64,000 nucleotides of DNA. Origin: Epiperipatus broadwayi. Taxonomy: Eukaryota; Onychophora; Udeonychophora; Euonychophora; Peripatidae. The notes under the pieces are model-generated. The model ran no database searches and was not told the origin of the DNA. It saw only the letters and a list, made by a program, of their open reading frames with translations. The translations under genes and the position numbers were made by a program. This document shows, piece by piece, positions 12,901-27,900 of this stretch (positions within the stretch are counted from its first letter, which is position 1; each line of letters opens with the position of its first letter). The stretch covers positions 3,916,142 to 3,980,141 of the forward strand of contig JAQFVV010006273.1 in assembly GCA_028023455.1 (NCBI GenBank), written 5' to 3'.

Positions 12901-15900
12901 ATTTGAAGTTACATTAAATTAGGACTTGAGATAAAATCTTACAGAAGAAAGTAAATGTGATCATAAAACAAATAATGAACAGAGGTAAGATTGTCCAATT
13001 ATAATTATTTTTTTAATAAGTCTACAAAAATAAAATATTATATTTATTCAAAGTCAAATCATATTATGTTTCTGTAAAATATTTGTTTTATTATTTATAA
13101 ATGCATACCAAACATTTTATTTTATGTACTGTATTTTATTTATGTCATCTAATTACAATTAGGTGTAATATTAGAGTTCTAATATCAGCTGGATGAAAGA
13201 CATTAATGAAGATCCAATCCTAGATTAAATAAAACTGCCTATTTTGTATTGACTCTAATGATTGATTAGTTGAACTTTGGGTTTGAGATATTAGTGAGCA
13301 GATAAAATATAGCAAGTTATGGACATAAAATAAGAAGAAAAAATCTAATACAAACACCTGACTGATACATCAACTTTCTTCATAGAAATAATGATTTCCT
13401 TTATGGTAATAATGATTTTTATCAGGTAAATATGCTGAATTAATTAAATTATGAAAAAACTTGTTAAATTGTTATAAACAGCATTAATTCTCTATTCTGT
13501 GGCAATTTTGTATAAATGTAGGAATAATTGTGACATTGACATTGATTATTATATAGTGTCATCAGATCAATAAAATTGTGGCTCCTGTAGTTATTATCAT
13601 GTTCATCAGAAGCAGTTACAGATAAATGAAAGGGATTTAATATAAAAGTGGAAGAATGGTCAAATGAATAGATTTAATAATTATCAATAAAATACATTAT
13701 TAAATGATAATTACATTTATTCTTTTATTACATTATATATTTTTTCAGCAATCTCCAAATTCCTCTTTAATGTTAATACATAATGTAACATATTAATGGT
13801 ACAATATATATGTGAATTAGTAATAGGTTAGTATGTTCAACTAGTGATTTGCTGATTGAATTTCATAAATAATCAGTCTCAATCACACACAGACAGTTCT
13901 TTATAGAGTTGGTCCTTCATTTCAATATAATAACTTTCTCCATTAGTTTTCCATTAGCATTACACAACTCATCAACATCAGGTTTAGCAAGTACCTTAGT
14001 GCTCACTTAACTATCTCCGACTCAGTCTGCCTTTGACTTTTTTATTAAAGTACAGACATTTTTAATAATTCTTCTAATTTGGGTAATTATTTTATTGTTG
14101 TTCTTATACAAATTAGGATATCCAGATTAATTTGAATTTTGCATAATTTTACTTATTCTACATTTTTTTTATTTTTAGAGAGACAATAATATGTTTTGTA
14201 TTAACCAGCATACATATACACACAAACATACATGTAACTTTATTTCACGAACTAAATATATTGCATTATTTAAGTTATGTATGTAAAACTTTTTTTTAAA
14301 AAAATATATCTAATGGATTCAAATTTTACAATAGTAATTTTATTTTACCTGAACCTGTTCTTCCCACAATTCCAATCTTTTCCTTTGGTTGTATAATAAA
14401 TGAAACATTTTTTAAAACTAAAGGCAATCTTTCCTGGTATTTCAGTTGAACATTGTCAAAAATAATTTCTCCTTCTATAGGCCAACTTTTAGGAGGAATA
14501 ATAAATCGAGTATTTCTTCTACCTTCAGGCAAAAGAGTCTAAAAATTATGATTACAATCAGAGAATTATTATTAGAACAAAAATTTTTAGACAGAGATTA
14601 TAAAATATTTACTAAATATTATATTAGGCATATATTATAGCAGAATATATATTTTAAAAACCTAATATAATTTCAATATATTAGTATCATATGCATGATT
14701 ATCATCATAGCAGCATTTCATCATATATTTATTGTGTATAGTAAACTAAGTTTTTTTGATTTTTTCCTCTCATTTTTTTTCATTACTAAATTGAGCACAT
14801 GATAAAAATGATTAAGTAGATAAAATGGACTTATCTAATGTTTTATACTCTATGCAATGTAGCTAAGTTATCTAACCATATGTATACTATGAAAAATCTA
14901 AAACAAACTTATGTAAGAGAATTGTGCAGCATTCACCAGGTGTGGTTGAGATAGTTTGTGAAATAAAAAATGGTAGAAAGAAAAAAAAAAGTTTGGTTTA
15001 TTGTGCAAAATGAATAAATAATTAGAGAGACTCTAGTATGGGTTTTTAAAATTTTATTTAATAGTATTTTTGTCTTAATTATCATGAGTATAATACTAAT
15101 GTGCGAAAAATACTAAAGGTTTCCAAAATTGGCTTTAAAATATATATACCTTTACCCACTTAGTATTTGGCCTTTATATGAGGATTCACAATAGCAATCA
15201 TCATTAATTTGTACCCACTATTTTGATTTACTATCAAATATTCACTATAATGATTAAAAAAATTAAAAAAAAATTTTTTTGGTCATTTTTAAAATTGGCA
15301 GCCATTTTGTGACACTGACGTCATCATAGAATAGTTATTAAAGTCATTTCATTCAAAAGCAAAATAGTGACTTTCATGCTGAAATTATACAGCACATACT
15401 TTATTCATAAAATAACACTATAGTGCTGCATTCAATATTTTGATTATAAGCTATTTAATTTATATTCAGTATTTTTACGAGACAATTTAGTACTTCATTA
15501 ATAATATATCCAAAGTAAAGATTTTTATTGTTAATAATGACTACAGAAGCAAAAATATAAAAAGGTTAATTCAGTACATGAATGTAAATCAACACATTTC
15601 TGTAAAAATAGCAAATTTGCTCAGCATAAAATTAAAAATGTGCAGTACATCTATTAGCTAAAATATTCGGTCAATAATTTTGAAATATAATTTTTCTATC
15701 AAATTGAAACTTGTACCATCACTAATCTAAAATATTTTCAATAAAAAAAAGAGGGTGCAAAGAGAATAAAATGATTTCAGATTTATATAATTAATATCAA
15801 AAGTTATTAAATGTAATTTAATAATAATATTTACTCTTCTTTCTCAATTTTAAATTATCTCATAATTCTTTTCAGATATCCAAAGCAATGAAGATATTAT

Positions 15901-18900
15901 CTTGTGCAAAAAAATACAATACTGAGAAAAAAGTATGTTTTATTTTAAACTGGGTAGTAGTCAATCAATTTTGGATTAAAATCTTTATGACTGCTTATTT
16001 CAATCAAATCAAAACTGCAATTTTGGAAAAAAAAATGTGAGAATGATTTTAGGCAGTTAATAATAAAATGTGTATGATGAAAATGCAATACAAATAAAGT
16101 GAATAAGATTAATGTCTTTAATTTTTACTTAAATCACCCAATACCCTGCCACCAAAACATACCACACTATCTGACAATATGCGAAGTCATTGCAAAAACA
16201 TGGTTACCACACTGGATAAAATAGTGACACGTCATGCTCAAAAAATACCCACTACACCTATTGTATTTATTTAGATCAGCCCAGTACACATCATAACAAA
16301 AACCTTAAATATTGATTACAATATGCAAACTCAATGCATTGGATTTTTTTTCCAGTACACTGATTTATTTATTTTTAAGTTGATTGTGATTAAGTTTTTG
16401 TAATGTATATGTTTATTTGACTCTTGTTACACTAATTATAAATAACAAGTCTTTATAGTCAATCAAATCATTTGTTATTAAACATTTTTTTTAAAATTTT
16501 AACAATTTTATGCAAGTAATATAGTATAATATTCTAGCACAAATTAAGAAAAAAAAAAAAGAATTTTCAATATGGATTTTCCCCCCAGCATAATGATGTG
16601 TGAAAGAACCCAAAAAATTACTAAATGCTAGTTTAGTTTCACTTTCTTAGTGTATTTTACTGTACTTTTTGGACAGTGAAAACACACTTTTTTTTTTCTA
16701 TAGATATTAAGCATTTTTTTAGAGATTCCATTTATTAATATGACCATGAAAAAATTAAGAAAATCTTTGAGCTTGTAAACCAAATTGGATAATGATAATT
16801 GGTGGGTGAATGGATCAGAGAAAGTGACAACTTTTTAAGCTACATGTTTTGTTTTTTTTACATAGATTTAACTTGCATTATCATACATACATAAGTACAT
16901 ATTTTAAATGAATACATGCATAATACACACAGCACAGACTACACAAGCATATAATGTACATTTTAAACACAATATTCCTAACTTATAGTGTGTAATTTTT
17001 TAGCTGGAGTAACTTACCAATTTCTTCCCCATAGTCAACAATTATAAATGCTTATTTTGTATATGATATTCTTAGTTAATGATGAGTTTTTGAGGATCAA
17101 TAGCCTTCACTAAATGGGGTAGAGATGTATATTCTGTTTTACTACATTTATATTGTATATTGTAATAGTAGACATTAAATGTATTATATATATGTATAAA
17201 CCTTTATATGCTTTATATACTCATACCTGAATATATTCTTGAATTCTTTCCACAGCAATAAATTTTGCTTCTGTCTCTGATTTCATATGCATAAGAAACT
17301 GAGAAATGGAAGTTATCTAAAACAAACAGATAAAAACATTTATTCACAAATATAAAAAAAATCAATTTGTGAGTGTGTATTTAAATATGTAGATATCATA
17401 CTTAGAGATTAAGACTCAAGCAACTGTTATGGTAGATAGTTAAAATGCTTCTAGCTATAGCATGACAACAATTTTTATGATAAAAACAGATGTCTTTTAT
17501 CATTATCTCATTTTTACAACTTGTTTGAAATATTTAGGTAGAAAGAATGAATATATTTATTTTAAAAATTTTAAATTAATTGATATGTCTGAAGGTTTTC
17601 TCAATCTTTGATATTCTTATTAATTATGTTTTGAAAGTTTATTTAGATACTTTATCTATTTTGGATATTTATTTTCATTATTATAAATGATAATAAAGCT
17701 ATTTATATAATATTGAAGTATTATATATATTGTGACCTTCAGCTTTTGCAATAAAGCTGAATGCTAAAGCTTACGATGATACATTATTAAAGAAAAAAAA
17801 TTAATAGTTTAATTTTCCAGTAAATAAACTTTATTGATAAATAATAATTAAAGTGTATTTTGAAGCAGATCCATCTGTAGGCCAGATCCATGCTTCATGT
17901 CTTTTTAGATTGCTAGACAAGGATCAAACCTGATCCACGCATGTTTCGATGTTTGTAAAACTTTACGTCTGCCATTTTTATCTACATTTAAATTTTAAGC
18001 CAGTAAATAATTTATTAAAGTATAAATTTTCTATTAAAATGTTTTATTATAAATATTAGAGGGGCCCAGATAGATATATACGCAAATACATATATATAGA
18101 ATTACAGATGGAAACTTTTATAAAAATCAATATATAAATTTTTAATATGATATTTTTTTTAAATATTTTATTCTGGAGATTTGCTTTCACGATAAACACT
18201 ATTAACATTCCATAGCATTCAAACAAAAGAAAATCCATTAACAAAATGGTAATGGATTTTCAAGTTAAAGTTAAATTAAAATAGAAAAGATAATTTGAAA
18301 TATAAATTCTGCAAATCTACATTTAATTAAAAATAGATTTGAAACAATTAAATCATTGGGTTTATCGGAAAGTTGATCTCAAGAATACAATACCAATATA
18401 CTTTAGGTATTCCAGCATTGCGACTTAGCCTGGAGCATATGAAAAAGGGAATTTCCCAAGAACAGTTAAAAAATGTATAAATAGCCAAAGAGAACAATAG
18501 AAGCAAGCCAATCACAGTTTTTGTCAGTGATTGTCTGATGAACCTACTCTGGTTAAATTTTTAATAAATGTCTGAAAGCATGGTAGTTGGGTAGATGGGT
18601 TTTAACTTGCCCATTTGCCACTGTCCCAAAGATGATCATCTAATACCTCACGCCAGAGAAAATTAATCAAAATGAACTGCTGAACTGTTGAACTCTTTTA
18701 TTCAATTCATAGCTAGCTATGCCTGTGTGGAAATTCAGTTTTCATCATGGGATTCCAACTTCCACTTGGACACATAATAAATTAGGTAATATGTTCCAAT
18801 TTGTAATTTCTAACCACCTAATTTATTCTTCTAAACTCCAGTGACCAAATAATGTAAACCCTGCTAAATTTTAATGTCTTCTAAAATGTAATCCCCATAA

Positions 18901-21900
18901 CGTAATTTAAATGTAATTTAAAATATTTAATTTAATAGTCTGTAAACTACTCTTGCTATTACTTAAAATCTAATGTCTTTGCTCTCTTTCTATCTGTTTT
19001 AAGATTATGCCTTTTAATGCTAAACTTCCTTCTAATGCAGTTTAGAAAATATTGTTATTAATTACTTAAATGAAATGAATATATGCCAATTTTGTTCCAT
19101 CTCGACAAAAGCTTATCTAAATAAATATTTGCTGCCTATTTCCCGACCAACGTTTGTCGGTAAATAAAAATGAATAATTCTCTAGCTCTGAAAGATTAAT
19201 ACTTGGAGCAACCTTTATTTTGTCGAGATGAAACCATTTTATATTATTATGTGTCTTTTTTATATTTATACGTACACGGTTTAGTTGTGGGGAGACGTGA
19301 GATTCAAGTATGAGAGTTTATTTAGTTAAATTATTTCATTTTTAAAGAGTGAAAGGGAGGGGGGTTTATAAATTATATTCATGTTAAATAATAAGAGAGA
19401 AATAGAATGTCATTTGAAATGTTAGTGGGATTTTGTGTTGAAGGGAGATACATGTCGCTCATTACAAATATTCATAATAATAATTAATACTTATTTTATT
19501 CTTGTTGGTCTGATCTTGATCAATCCGTATGCATTTATGTAATCTTTATAGCTCAGCACAATTATATAATTAAATGCTAAAATGTATTCTCCAGTACTCG
19601 TATTTTGCCTTGCTGGTATTTGGCTTAATTACTTGTCTTTTGTTCTGTGCAACTGCTAGATCATAACTAAGACCATGTGATAATTTCATTGGCTATAAAT
19701 TTTCTTATCAGGATATGAAAGCAAAAATGGGAAGACCTGGGGTAAGCTAAGCTCAGATAGCTTTGGTGATTCTCATTTCTTTCACCTGAAATATTTTAGG
19801 TTTGCCAATGGCACAGACTATTCTTTTTTATTTCTTGGCATGGCAGATAAATCAAGTCTATGCTGGTATCGTAATATCGAATACTGAAATTTGTTCACTT
19901 TCCTTTGTCTGAGCACATTATGGCAGATTGACCACGATCTGATTAATTTATGTATTTTAAATCTTGAAATATTTATTTGCGAATATCGCGATCCATTTAT
20001 ATTTTAAATGTGTCACTCTCTCCAATGCCAGTTCCTAGAGTTTGAGTTAATCATTTCTTTCTTAAAATAAAATCAATCAGAATAAAATTATATTTATCAT
20101 AATTCTTTAAAAATATCTATTCCTATATCTCAGACTTGGGCGGGCATCTCCCACAAATCGATAATCATTTACATTTGTTAGAATGGCATATAAACTATGC
20201 CGCTGTCTTGCCAGAGGCATAATAAATGACAGAATAAAAACTTTTATTAAATAATTTTATGAAATCAAATCAAAGACATTAGATAAATTATAAAATGTTT
20301 TATTAAATATATATGTGAATTTAAGCTACCCGTGGTTCATCTCTATTCATTCTAAAATTATATATTTTCTAATTAATTATTGTGCTGCTATCTGATGACT
20401 CAAGGTCGCACACATACAATTTTATATTTAAATAAATAGATAGTCTAATTAAAGTTAATAATTAGAGTTAGACATACAAATTAGTTGATATCTATGCTCT
20501 ACCATTGATGCTAGTGGGATGGAGTGTAGAAAAGATTAATTGCCTGCCTCGAAAATGTTGTTAATTAGTTTGCAGACTTAGAGAGTGGGTAAACAGGGCA
20601 GAATCCATAAGTATTCTTTATCTTTGATCTTGCATATGGTTGGATTTGAGGTACTTTTACCCAGACTGTGAATCGTGTTGAGTTAACATACAATTTTGAC
20701 CGGTACAATATGTAACTGATTAGTCATTTTATAATGGATATTATAATATGGTAATAGCTAAAAAACAATTTATATGTGTAATTATATAATATTTAGACTA
20801 TATAAATAACTGTTATATCATTTTAAGTATTTTAATTATAGAATTATTATTTATTTAAGGTATTTAGTTTAACTTTTTAAAGTAGTAAAGCTAAAATAAT
20901 CTTTAGTTGTCATATTTTTATTAATGTAAAATATCATGGAAGAACTTTTAAATGAGTTTAAACTTTAAAGTTGGTCCTAGATATTTAAGTTAGTTGCCAG
21001 TAAAAAGTATTATTTATTTTAATAATAGCTTAATCTAGTTTCAGTTAAAAATTCCTAAAGTTTAGCTAGTTAAAAAGTGTTATTTTAAAACCCATAATTA
21101 GCTCATCTATTTAAGTTAGTATTTTTAAATAAAGAATTTGGTAATAGGGTGTGTGAATGCTTGCACATGTAAAGCTAATAATTATTTAAAATACTTCCTG
21201 GTTGAAACATAATGCTCAAAGTTATTTTAAATTGCTAATATTTAAAATGCATTTTAAAGATATAAAAATATATTCTGAGACCTTAAGAAAAAGTGTTTAA
21301 ATAAATATTAGGAGATTTCATTAATATAAGTTTATTTTATTAAACAATGTAATTATTTAATGTATTTAAAGAATGTGTTATTTTTTTATTACCATAATAG
21401 ATTTAAAATAATTTATTAAATATTTGATCTAAAAGATGATGTAATCCTCAAGTTCATTATTTGTTTTGACTTTGTCTAGATGATTGACTCTGTAAAATTC
21501 TGGAATTATATTAATTGCAGTTATTTTTAGAATTTTTCAAGATACCAGAAAAATTTTAAACTTTGGTTATTTGGGATAGATTTTGATTGTTAATCATATC
21601 AATCAAATTCAATCACATGACTTGCTTTATAAAAGTCAAATATGGTGAGACTAGCATATGCAATATACCTTTGCACTTCTGTCCACATATAATTTATCTA
21701 TAGTTCTAATTTTTTTAACACAATATTATTTATTAATTTGGTAATATGCAATGTTAAGCAGTAATTACCTATCCAGGTTATTTCTATAACTGAATGTTGT
21801 TCAACACTTTAAACATTGATAATAATACATTATGAGAAATTCTACAATGAATGTTTCAGAAATTGAATTGTTTTCTTGGAAATCTATTGCAACAATAGAG

Positions 21901-24900
21901 TTTAATCAAAGATATTATTACTGCTTTGTAAAAACTTTGTTAATTTCTTTTTGTTTATTTTATATAACTCTTCATTAAAAAATAATAATTTCTTAGATAT
22001 ATGCAAAAATTTTAAGATATTTGATACTAATATTAAAAATATTTTAATTTGCTTTTTAATACTTTATGCAACTGCTATATCTAAAGTATGCAAAATATTT
22101 TTTATCATATTTCAAATGTATTCTCTTTTGGTATAATTTAAATTTTATATAGAATAAGAACTATTTAATCAATATTTCAGGACTTGTTAAATAATAAAAT
22201 AATTGGTTGTCATCGAATAGCCACTATATCCCACTCGATGGCACAGTTTTCATGCTTAAACTATAAAATATGATCATTCCTGGGCTGTTAATTATAATCA
22301 TTTCGATGTGTTTTTGTAATGCGAAAATAAAAACAAAAGAAAATTGTCTTTTTTAAATATTATTTAATTTTAAATATTTTTTATTAACATATACAAATTA
22401 AATGATAATAATAAATGTAAAACAAAATAAACAAATTACAGTTTGATTTTTGCTTTTTATTAGAAAAATCAATTTTCTATCGGAGATTTTTTTACTGGGG
22501 TTACGGCTTTTTTTTTGTTGTTTAAAAACTTATAACTGGAATAAAAAGTAAAAATTCTTAGTCTTCCTTTTACATTTTATTTTGACAGAGAATCAGATAT
22601 TATTGTGTTATTGCTATTTTTTACTTTTTTAGTCTTTGTTTTACTTTTTATTTTTTTTTACAGACACAGATATTACCGCTATTTTTTATTTCAAATAGAA
22701 TGGCAACTAAAAGTAAAAGTTGTTACGGTTAGGTTTAGGGTTAGGTTTAGGGTTAGTGTTTTGTTGTTTGTAATGCTTAAATAAAAAATATCAAAATCGT
22801 ATTTTTGTAAATATTTTTTTATACTAACATCTATAAAATAAATGATAACAATAAATGTAAACTATATTCAACAAAGTATAACAGTAGTCGGAGAAAAGAA
22901 AGAAACTAAAACTTTTCTAAACAACAACAAATATATATATATAAGGTCTTCTTTACTTATTAAACGTGTTTATAATGTATGCTTTTTATGACATTTAAAA
23001 AACAGTGTACAATTGTACTTTTTTTACTGGATATTTTTGTGTTAATGCTCTTTTTATTTCAAAAATATACACACGGTACAATGTTCTTTGTCTTGTGGAA
23101 TGTTATGAACAGTATGTTACTTGACGCATTACCTAATTCCAACTCACTTTATACATATATTTTGTCAACATTTACCACTTAAAACTTCAATACACTATGG
23201 TGTAAAGAGTCTGTTAATTATTACTTTACAAAATCTGAACATTTCAATACTTTAAAATAAAAACAAATCCAATGAAAACAACATTTCCATCCAATTAAAA
23301 AAACACATCCTCTCACCAAGCCGTAACCATTTTATAAACTGCAAATTCGGAAAATGTATTTGCTGTGATGTGACATACATGCTGTACTGTGACATGACAT
23401 GGTGGCCTGCAATCTGTAGCACAACAAAAAAGTTGTATTATAGAAAACGCAGGTTCGAACATGTCGGCCGCGGAAACGGCATTTTTATGTGTTTTAGTGC
23501 AAAAATGGTATCATCCAGTGGGATATGGTGGCTCTTTGATGACTACCAAATAATTTTTAAAAATGCTGCATTAAGATTATTATATTTGTTGCCATGAAAC
23601 AGTTTGATAATGGAAAGATTTTATTATGCATTTGTTCTATTTAATGAAATTTATGTGGCTAAATGCCATAATAGAATATTTTCTTATTTGAATAAAACTA
23701 TATTTAAATGAAAAATAAAACTTAACTTTGACTTTATGCATACTAATCAGCATACTGCTAACAAAAGACTTAAATTTATTTGGTATGTCTGACTATTTTA
23801 AATGCCTTATTTAAAAAAATATAAAATTCATTTATTAACTGCTAATATTTGCAAGAAGTTAATTTCTCTTACTGACAGATATTACAAATGATAACATTGC
23901 AAAAATGATTTTATTATATTCACATTAAATTTAAAGAATGAAGTATATTTTCAAGATGTTGCCACCAGGTTATTAAATAGATTCATTTTTCTAGAAGTTC
24001 ATTATTTAATTTACTGCTGTGCTCAATCTAATTTCCAGAAATATTAATTAAAAATTGTTCCTAACCTTGTTGTGCTCCATTTCAGAATACATACATGTTA
24101 TAATTATCAGTAAATAATAGAATGTGCTTTTAAAAAGAAGTGTTAAGTTTATTTATACAATGTAATATATTAGTATTAAGCGCAATATCAGCATGTAATA
24201 CTTAAATAAGGCTATAACCTTAGTACATGCGCATGTACTAAGGTTTTAGCCTTAATTAAGTATTAAGTGCTGACTTTGCGCTTAATAAGAATTAATATTT
24301 ACAGCTTTAAATTGTTTCAAAATATTTATAAATTTAAAATCTGACTATTAACTAATTGTAAATTGAAAGATTTTACGATCGTTAATGTTTAACAGAAATA
24401 GTGGACTTAATCAGTGAAGAATTTATTAGCTTCTTGTTCCCAAATCAAAAATACTTTAGCTTTGCCTATATATTTAGAAAAATAGGCTGAAGATAAAAGT
24501 GGCCACTCTTATCTTTATAAAGTCGAATCTTGCATTTAGATTTGTAGAGGTCTCTCTTATAATAAATTAAGCAATCAAGGCACATGTAGTAAAGTTATAG
24601 CCTTATTTAAGTACAATGTAATATAAGAAATGTACAATGTTTATTATGTTTGTTATTCTACTTATCCTGTCTGAATAGTTATATATTTTATTTGTGAAAG
24701 TGACCACATTCCTCATATTTTGTGAATTGTTGTGTGTTAATTTAATTTATAATGGAATCTCAAAATTGGGGAAAGTCTGCAGAATATTTAAGAACTCTTT
24801 TATTTGATGTGATATGTTGGACTATTTTCATCATTTCTGAGTGAATGTTGAATGGATAGAAAATTTTAAACTTTATTTAAACTTTCCAAATACAAACAAC

Positions 24901-27900
24901 TTGTTAGTAATAACACACAAATAGACAATACAAGTTATTTGTATTTGGAAAGTTTAAATAAAGTTTAAAATTTTCTATACATTCAACATTCACTCATAAA
25001 TGATGGAAATAGTCCAACATATTACGTCTTATAATATACCATCATTACAAACTTTCAGACAAAAATCTCTTTCATTTAATTTATCTAGCACAATGGTATA
25101 AATATCAAGATGAAGAACCCTTTGTTATTTTATTAGTAAGGGGCATAAATATTAGTTTTAATATTTATTTATTTTAAATGCCATGTATTTATTTCTATGC
25201 CTGTTTGTATATTTTTTTTGTATGATTTTAACAGGTATTTCATGCTGGGTTTTTAGAATATTGGTAGAGTAATAATATTTTAAAATGCACTATGCTTGTC
25301 TCTTTTTGAAGTTATTTTGAATGTGTGCAAATGTTGGAAGTGTTCAGAAGCTGATGTATATTTTTATTGCCTAATTATTATGCCACAATTTTATATTTAG
25401 CTATATTTTTCTATGTTTATTGTTTTATTGGTTTTATATCTCATTTAGTTATTGTTGTTTTAAGAAATAATTGAATTAGTCTCTCTTATAGTTTATTATA
25501 TATTGATAGTGAATTTTATTATTAATTTTTGTGATATTAAGCATTTAATGCTTTATTTATTTAGGCAAATCCCTTTTCTTCTGATGCCATCCATACCTTC
25601 AATTGAACTCTTTGTTTATTTGAGTGTTTTTAATGTGTAGGTCTTATAGATGTACTGAGCTAGCATCTTAAAATGTTTTAAATCCAATAAAGTATAGAAT
25701 ATTAAATTTATAAGTGTATACATGGCTACATAAAATGATATACATCTTTTTTAGCATTCATCACCAACCAATAAGGTAAGATTAAAGTTTACTTAAGGTT
25801 ACTATCTTTCAGAATCTCATAATATTTATCACACAATTGTATTTGTTTATTTATGCATTAAGAAACATGAATATAGATAAATATCATATGAAAGTCACTC
25901 TATTTTAAAATTGTGTTACTGATGTTAAGATAACATCAAAGAAGATTATTTTATTTCATTAAAATGATACTGATATAAGATCCAAGATAATAAGATTTCT
26001 TGATTTTATTATAGAAGAAGATTAAGAGAAAATTTATTGGTGTGATATTGTGAGTACTAGTCATAAAATCCCTTTTCTATTCATTATATTACATATGTCA
26101 TCCTAGTGTACTATCATTATTTTAATTTAAGAGTTTCTTCATGTTAAATTTTAATTATAAATTTTATAATTATTAATTCAATAAGATATCTTAAAGATAA
26201 GCTCATATCTTATTGCTATTATTGTTTTAAAACAGGCAAAACTCATTATACGCATTGCCACACATTGCAAGCTAGATTAATCAATGTATGCCAGAAGGCT
26301 TGTGCATAAAATCCTCATCTAGTGCATACTCATCCAATATCCTCAGACTAGTTTTCAGCTTGTAGCCTTCATCAGTGAGGAGCCTTGGATCTGAGAGCAC
26401 TGCACCTAGAATAGGTACTAGATGGAGATTTTATGCACAAGCCTTCTGGCACCCATTGATTAATCTAGTTTGCAGTGTGTGGAAATATGTATAGTGAGTT
26501 TTGCCTGTTTTAATAAGAGTTATAACCAAGCATAAAAAATGGTGATCATGTAATGTTTACTGGCTTATTATTGTTTTACTAGGATCATATTTTTGCTAGG
26601 TTTTCAAAAAATAAAGAATAACAAAATTAATGATTATGAGATAATTTATTACAAAGAATTCTGAGATTTATTTAATTATAAGATTATTTGAAAAAAAAAA
26701 ATATATAATATCAAATTATTTTAAGAAAGTGCTGTATAGCAAAAATAAAGAAAACATGGTAATTTAATAAAAAAAGAACCGTCATTGTAGAAAGATAATC
26801 ATGGTAATTCAAGATTTGATGGTATTTGAAGATGTGTTTGTGAAAGAAGATTTGAAAGTAACCTAACCCTTTTGTTTCATATCCTTATATCCAGGAAATA
26901 TGGTCCAGCTGTGCATTTGTATAGCCTCGATCTGACCATAGATATCGTTGATGGTTAAGCAATCAAAAGTATTCTGATCCGTTGCCACAGATATTAAAGA
27001 TATAATTAAATAATCGCATAAAGTAAAATGGTAATAAGTCTTAAAAGTAAATCATAAAAATAAGATATATATAAAAAGTAATGTATCAAGAATAAATATG
27101 AATTAAACTTGTAAAAGGTAGTGGATCGGTGCTATATATATATATGAACAACCATTAATTTAAAGATATTATTTCTTTTATTATTTTTTAATAATCCCCT
27201 TATTATTATTCCTTATAAATTAAAACTCTAATTTTAATTATCTCCAAATTAAAAAATATTTATGGTTTTATCTTTATACATTTTTCTGTTCAACATTTAT
27301 TCATTTATTAAAAATATCCTTTTTAATTTTTAATGTATTATTTTTTTTACTCATTCTTCTGTTATTAATAATATTTTATATTCATTTTTTTTTCTTTTCA
27401 TTTTAAAATAAAAACATAAATATAAAATAATATTAATAACAGAAGAATGAGTAAAAAAATAATACATTAAAAATTAAAAAGGATATTTTTCGTAAATGAA
27501 TTAATGAACAGAGAACTATATATAGATAAAATCATAAGTATTTTATTAATTTGGAGATAATATAATTGGAGTTTTAATTTATAAAGAATAGTAGTAATTA
27601 GGGAATTATTAAGAAATAATGAAAGAAATAATATATTTAAATTAATGGTTGTTTGTGAATATTATGTATATACAAACAAGCATACGAATATAAAATCTAT
27701 ATTTATTTTATATTTCAATTTAATGTTGTATGTTTTATTTTATATTGTGTGGATTATTTTATTTTATTTGGTTTTAATTCCATTTTATCACATTTAATTT
27801 ATTTTAGTTTTTTATATTTTCTTATATTTTATGATACTTTTCTTTATTTTTTTTAAAATTTCACTGATTACATTTTTTATTATATTATTTGTTTTATATC

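Larger units (their letters stand above)
7428..14348 (-). other. ABCC5-like: Intron between exons f and g
   Basis: 6.9 kb intron. Contains a foldback with Penelope-tail-like motif (7687-7930), a foldback at 8558-8730, and a tRNA-like retroposon (11897-12009) with target duplication. The remainder (8740-11870, 12030-14340) is A/T-rich with short TA runs; no genes or clear repeats seen. Confidence 0.8.

Noticed and set aside
18056-18244. Hydrophobic 62-codon frame as a membrane protein
   Set aside because: AT-rich DNA gives such frames by chance; nothing supports expression.
18533-18580. CTGATGA near a GAAAG string
   Set aside because: No stem II pairing and no stem I complement.
22728-22757. 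Chromosome end or interstitial telomere
   Set aside because: Only about 30 bases and enclosed by transposon inverted repeats.
23370-23597. 75-codon open frame within the TIR element
   Set aside because: It overlaps the terminal inverted repeat and resembles no transposase; treated as chance.
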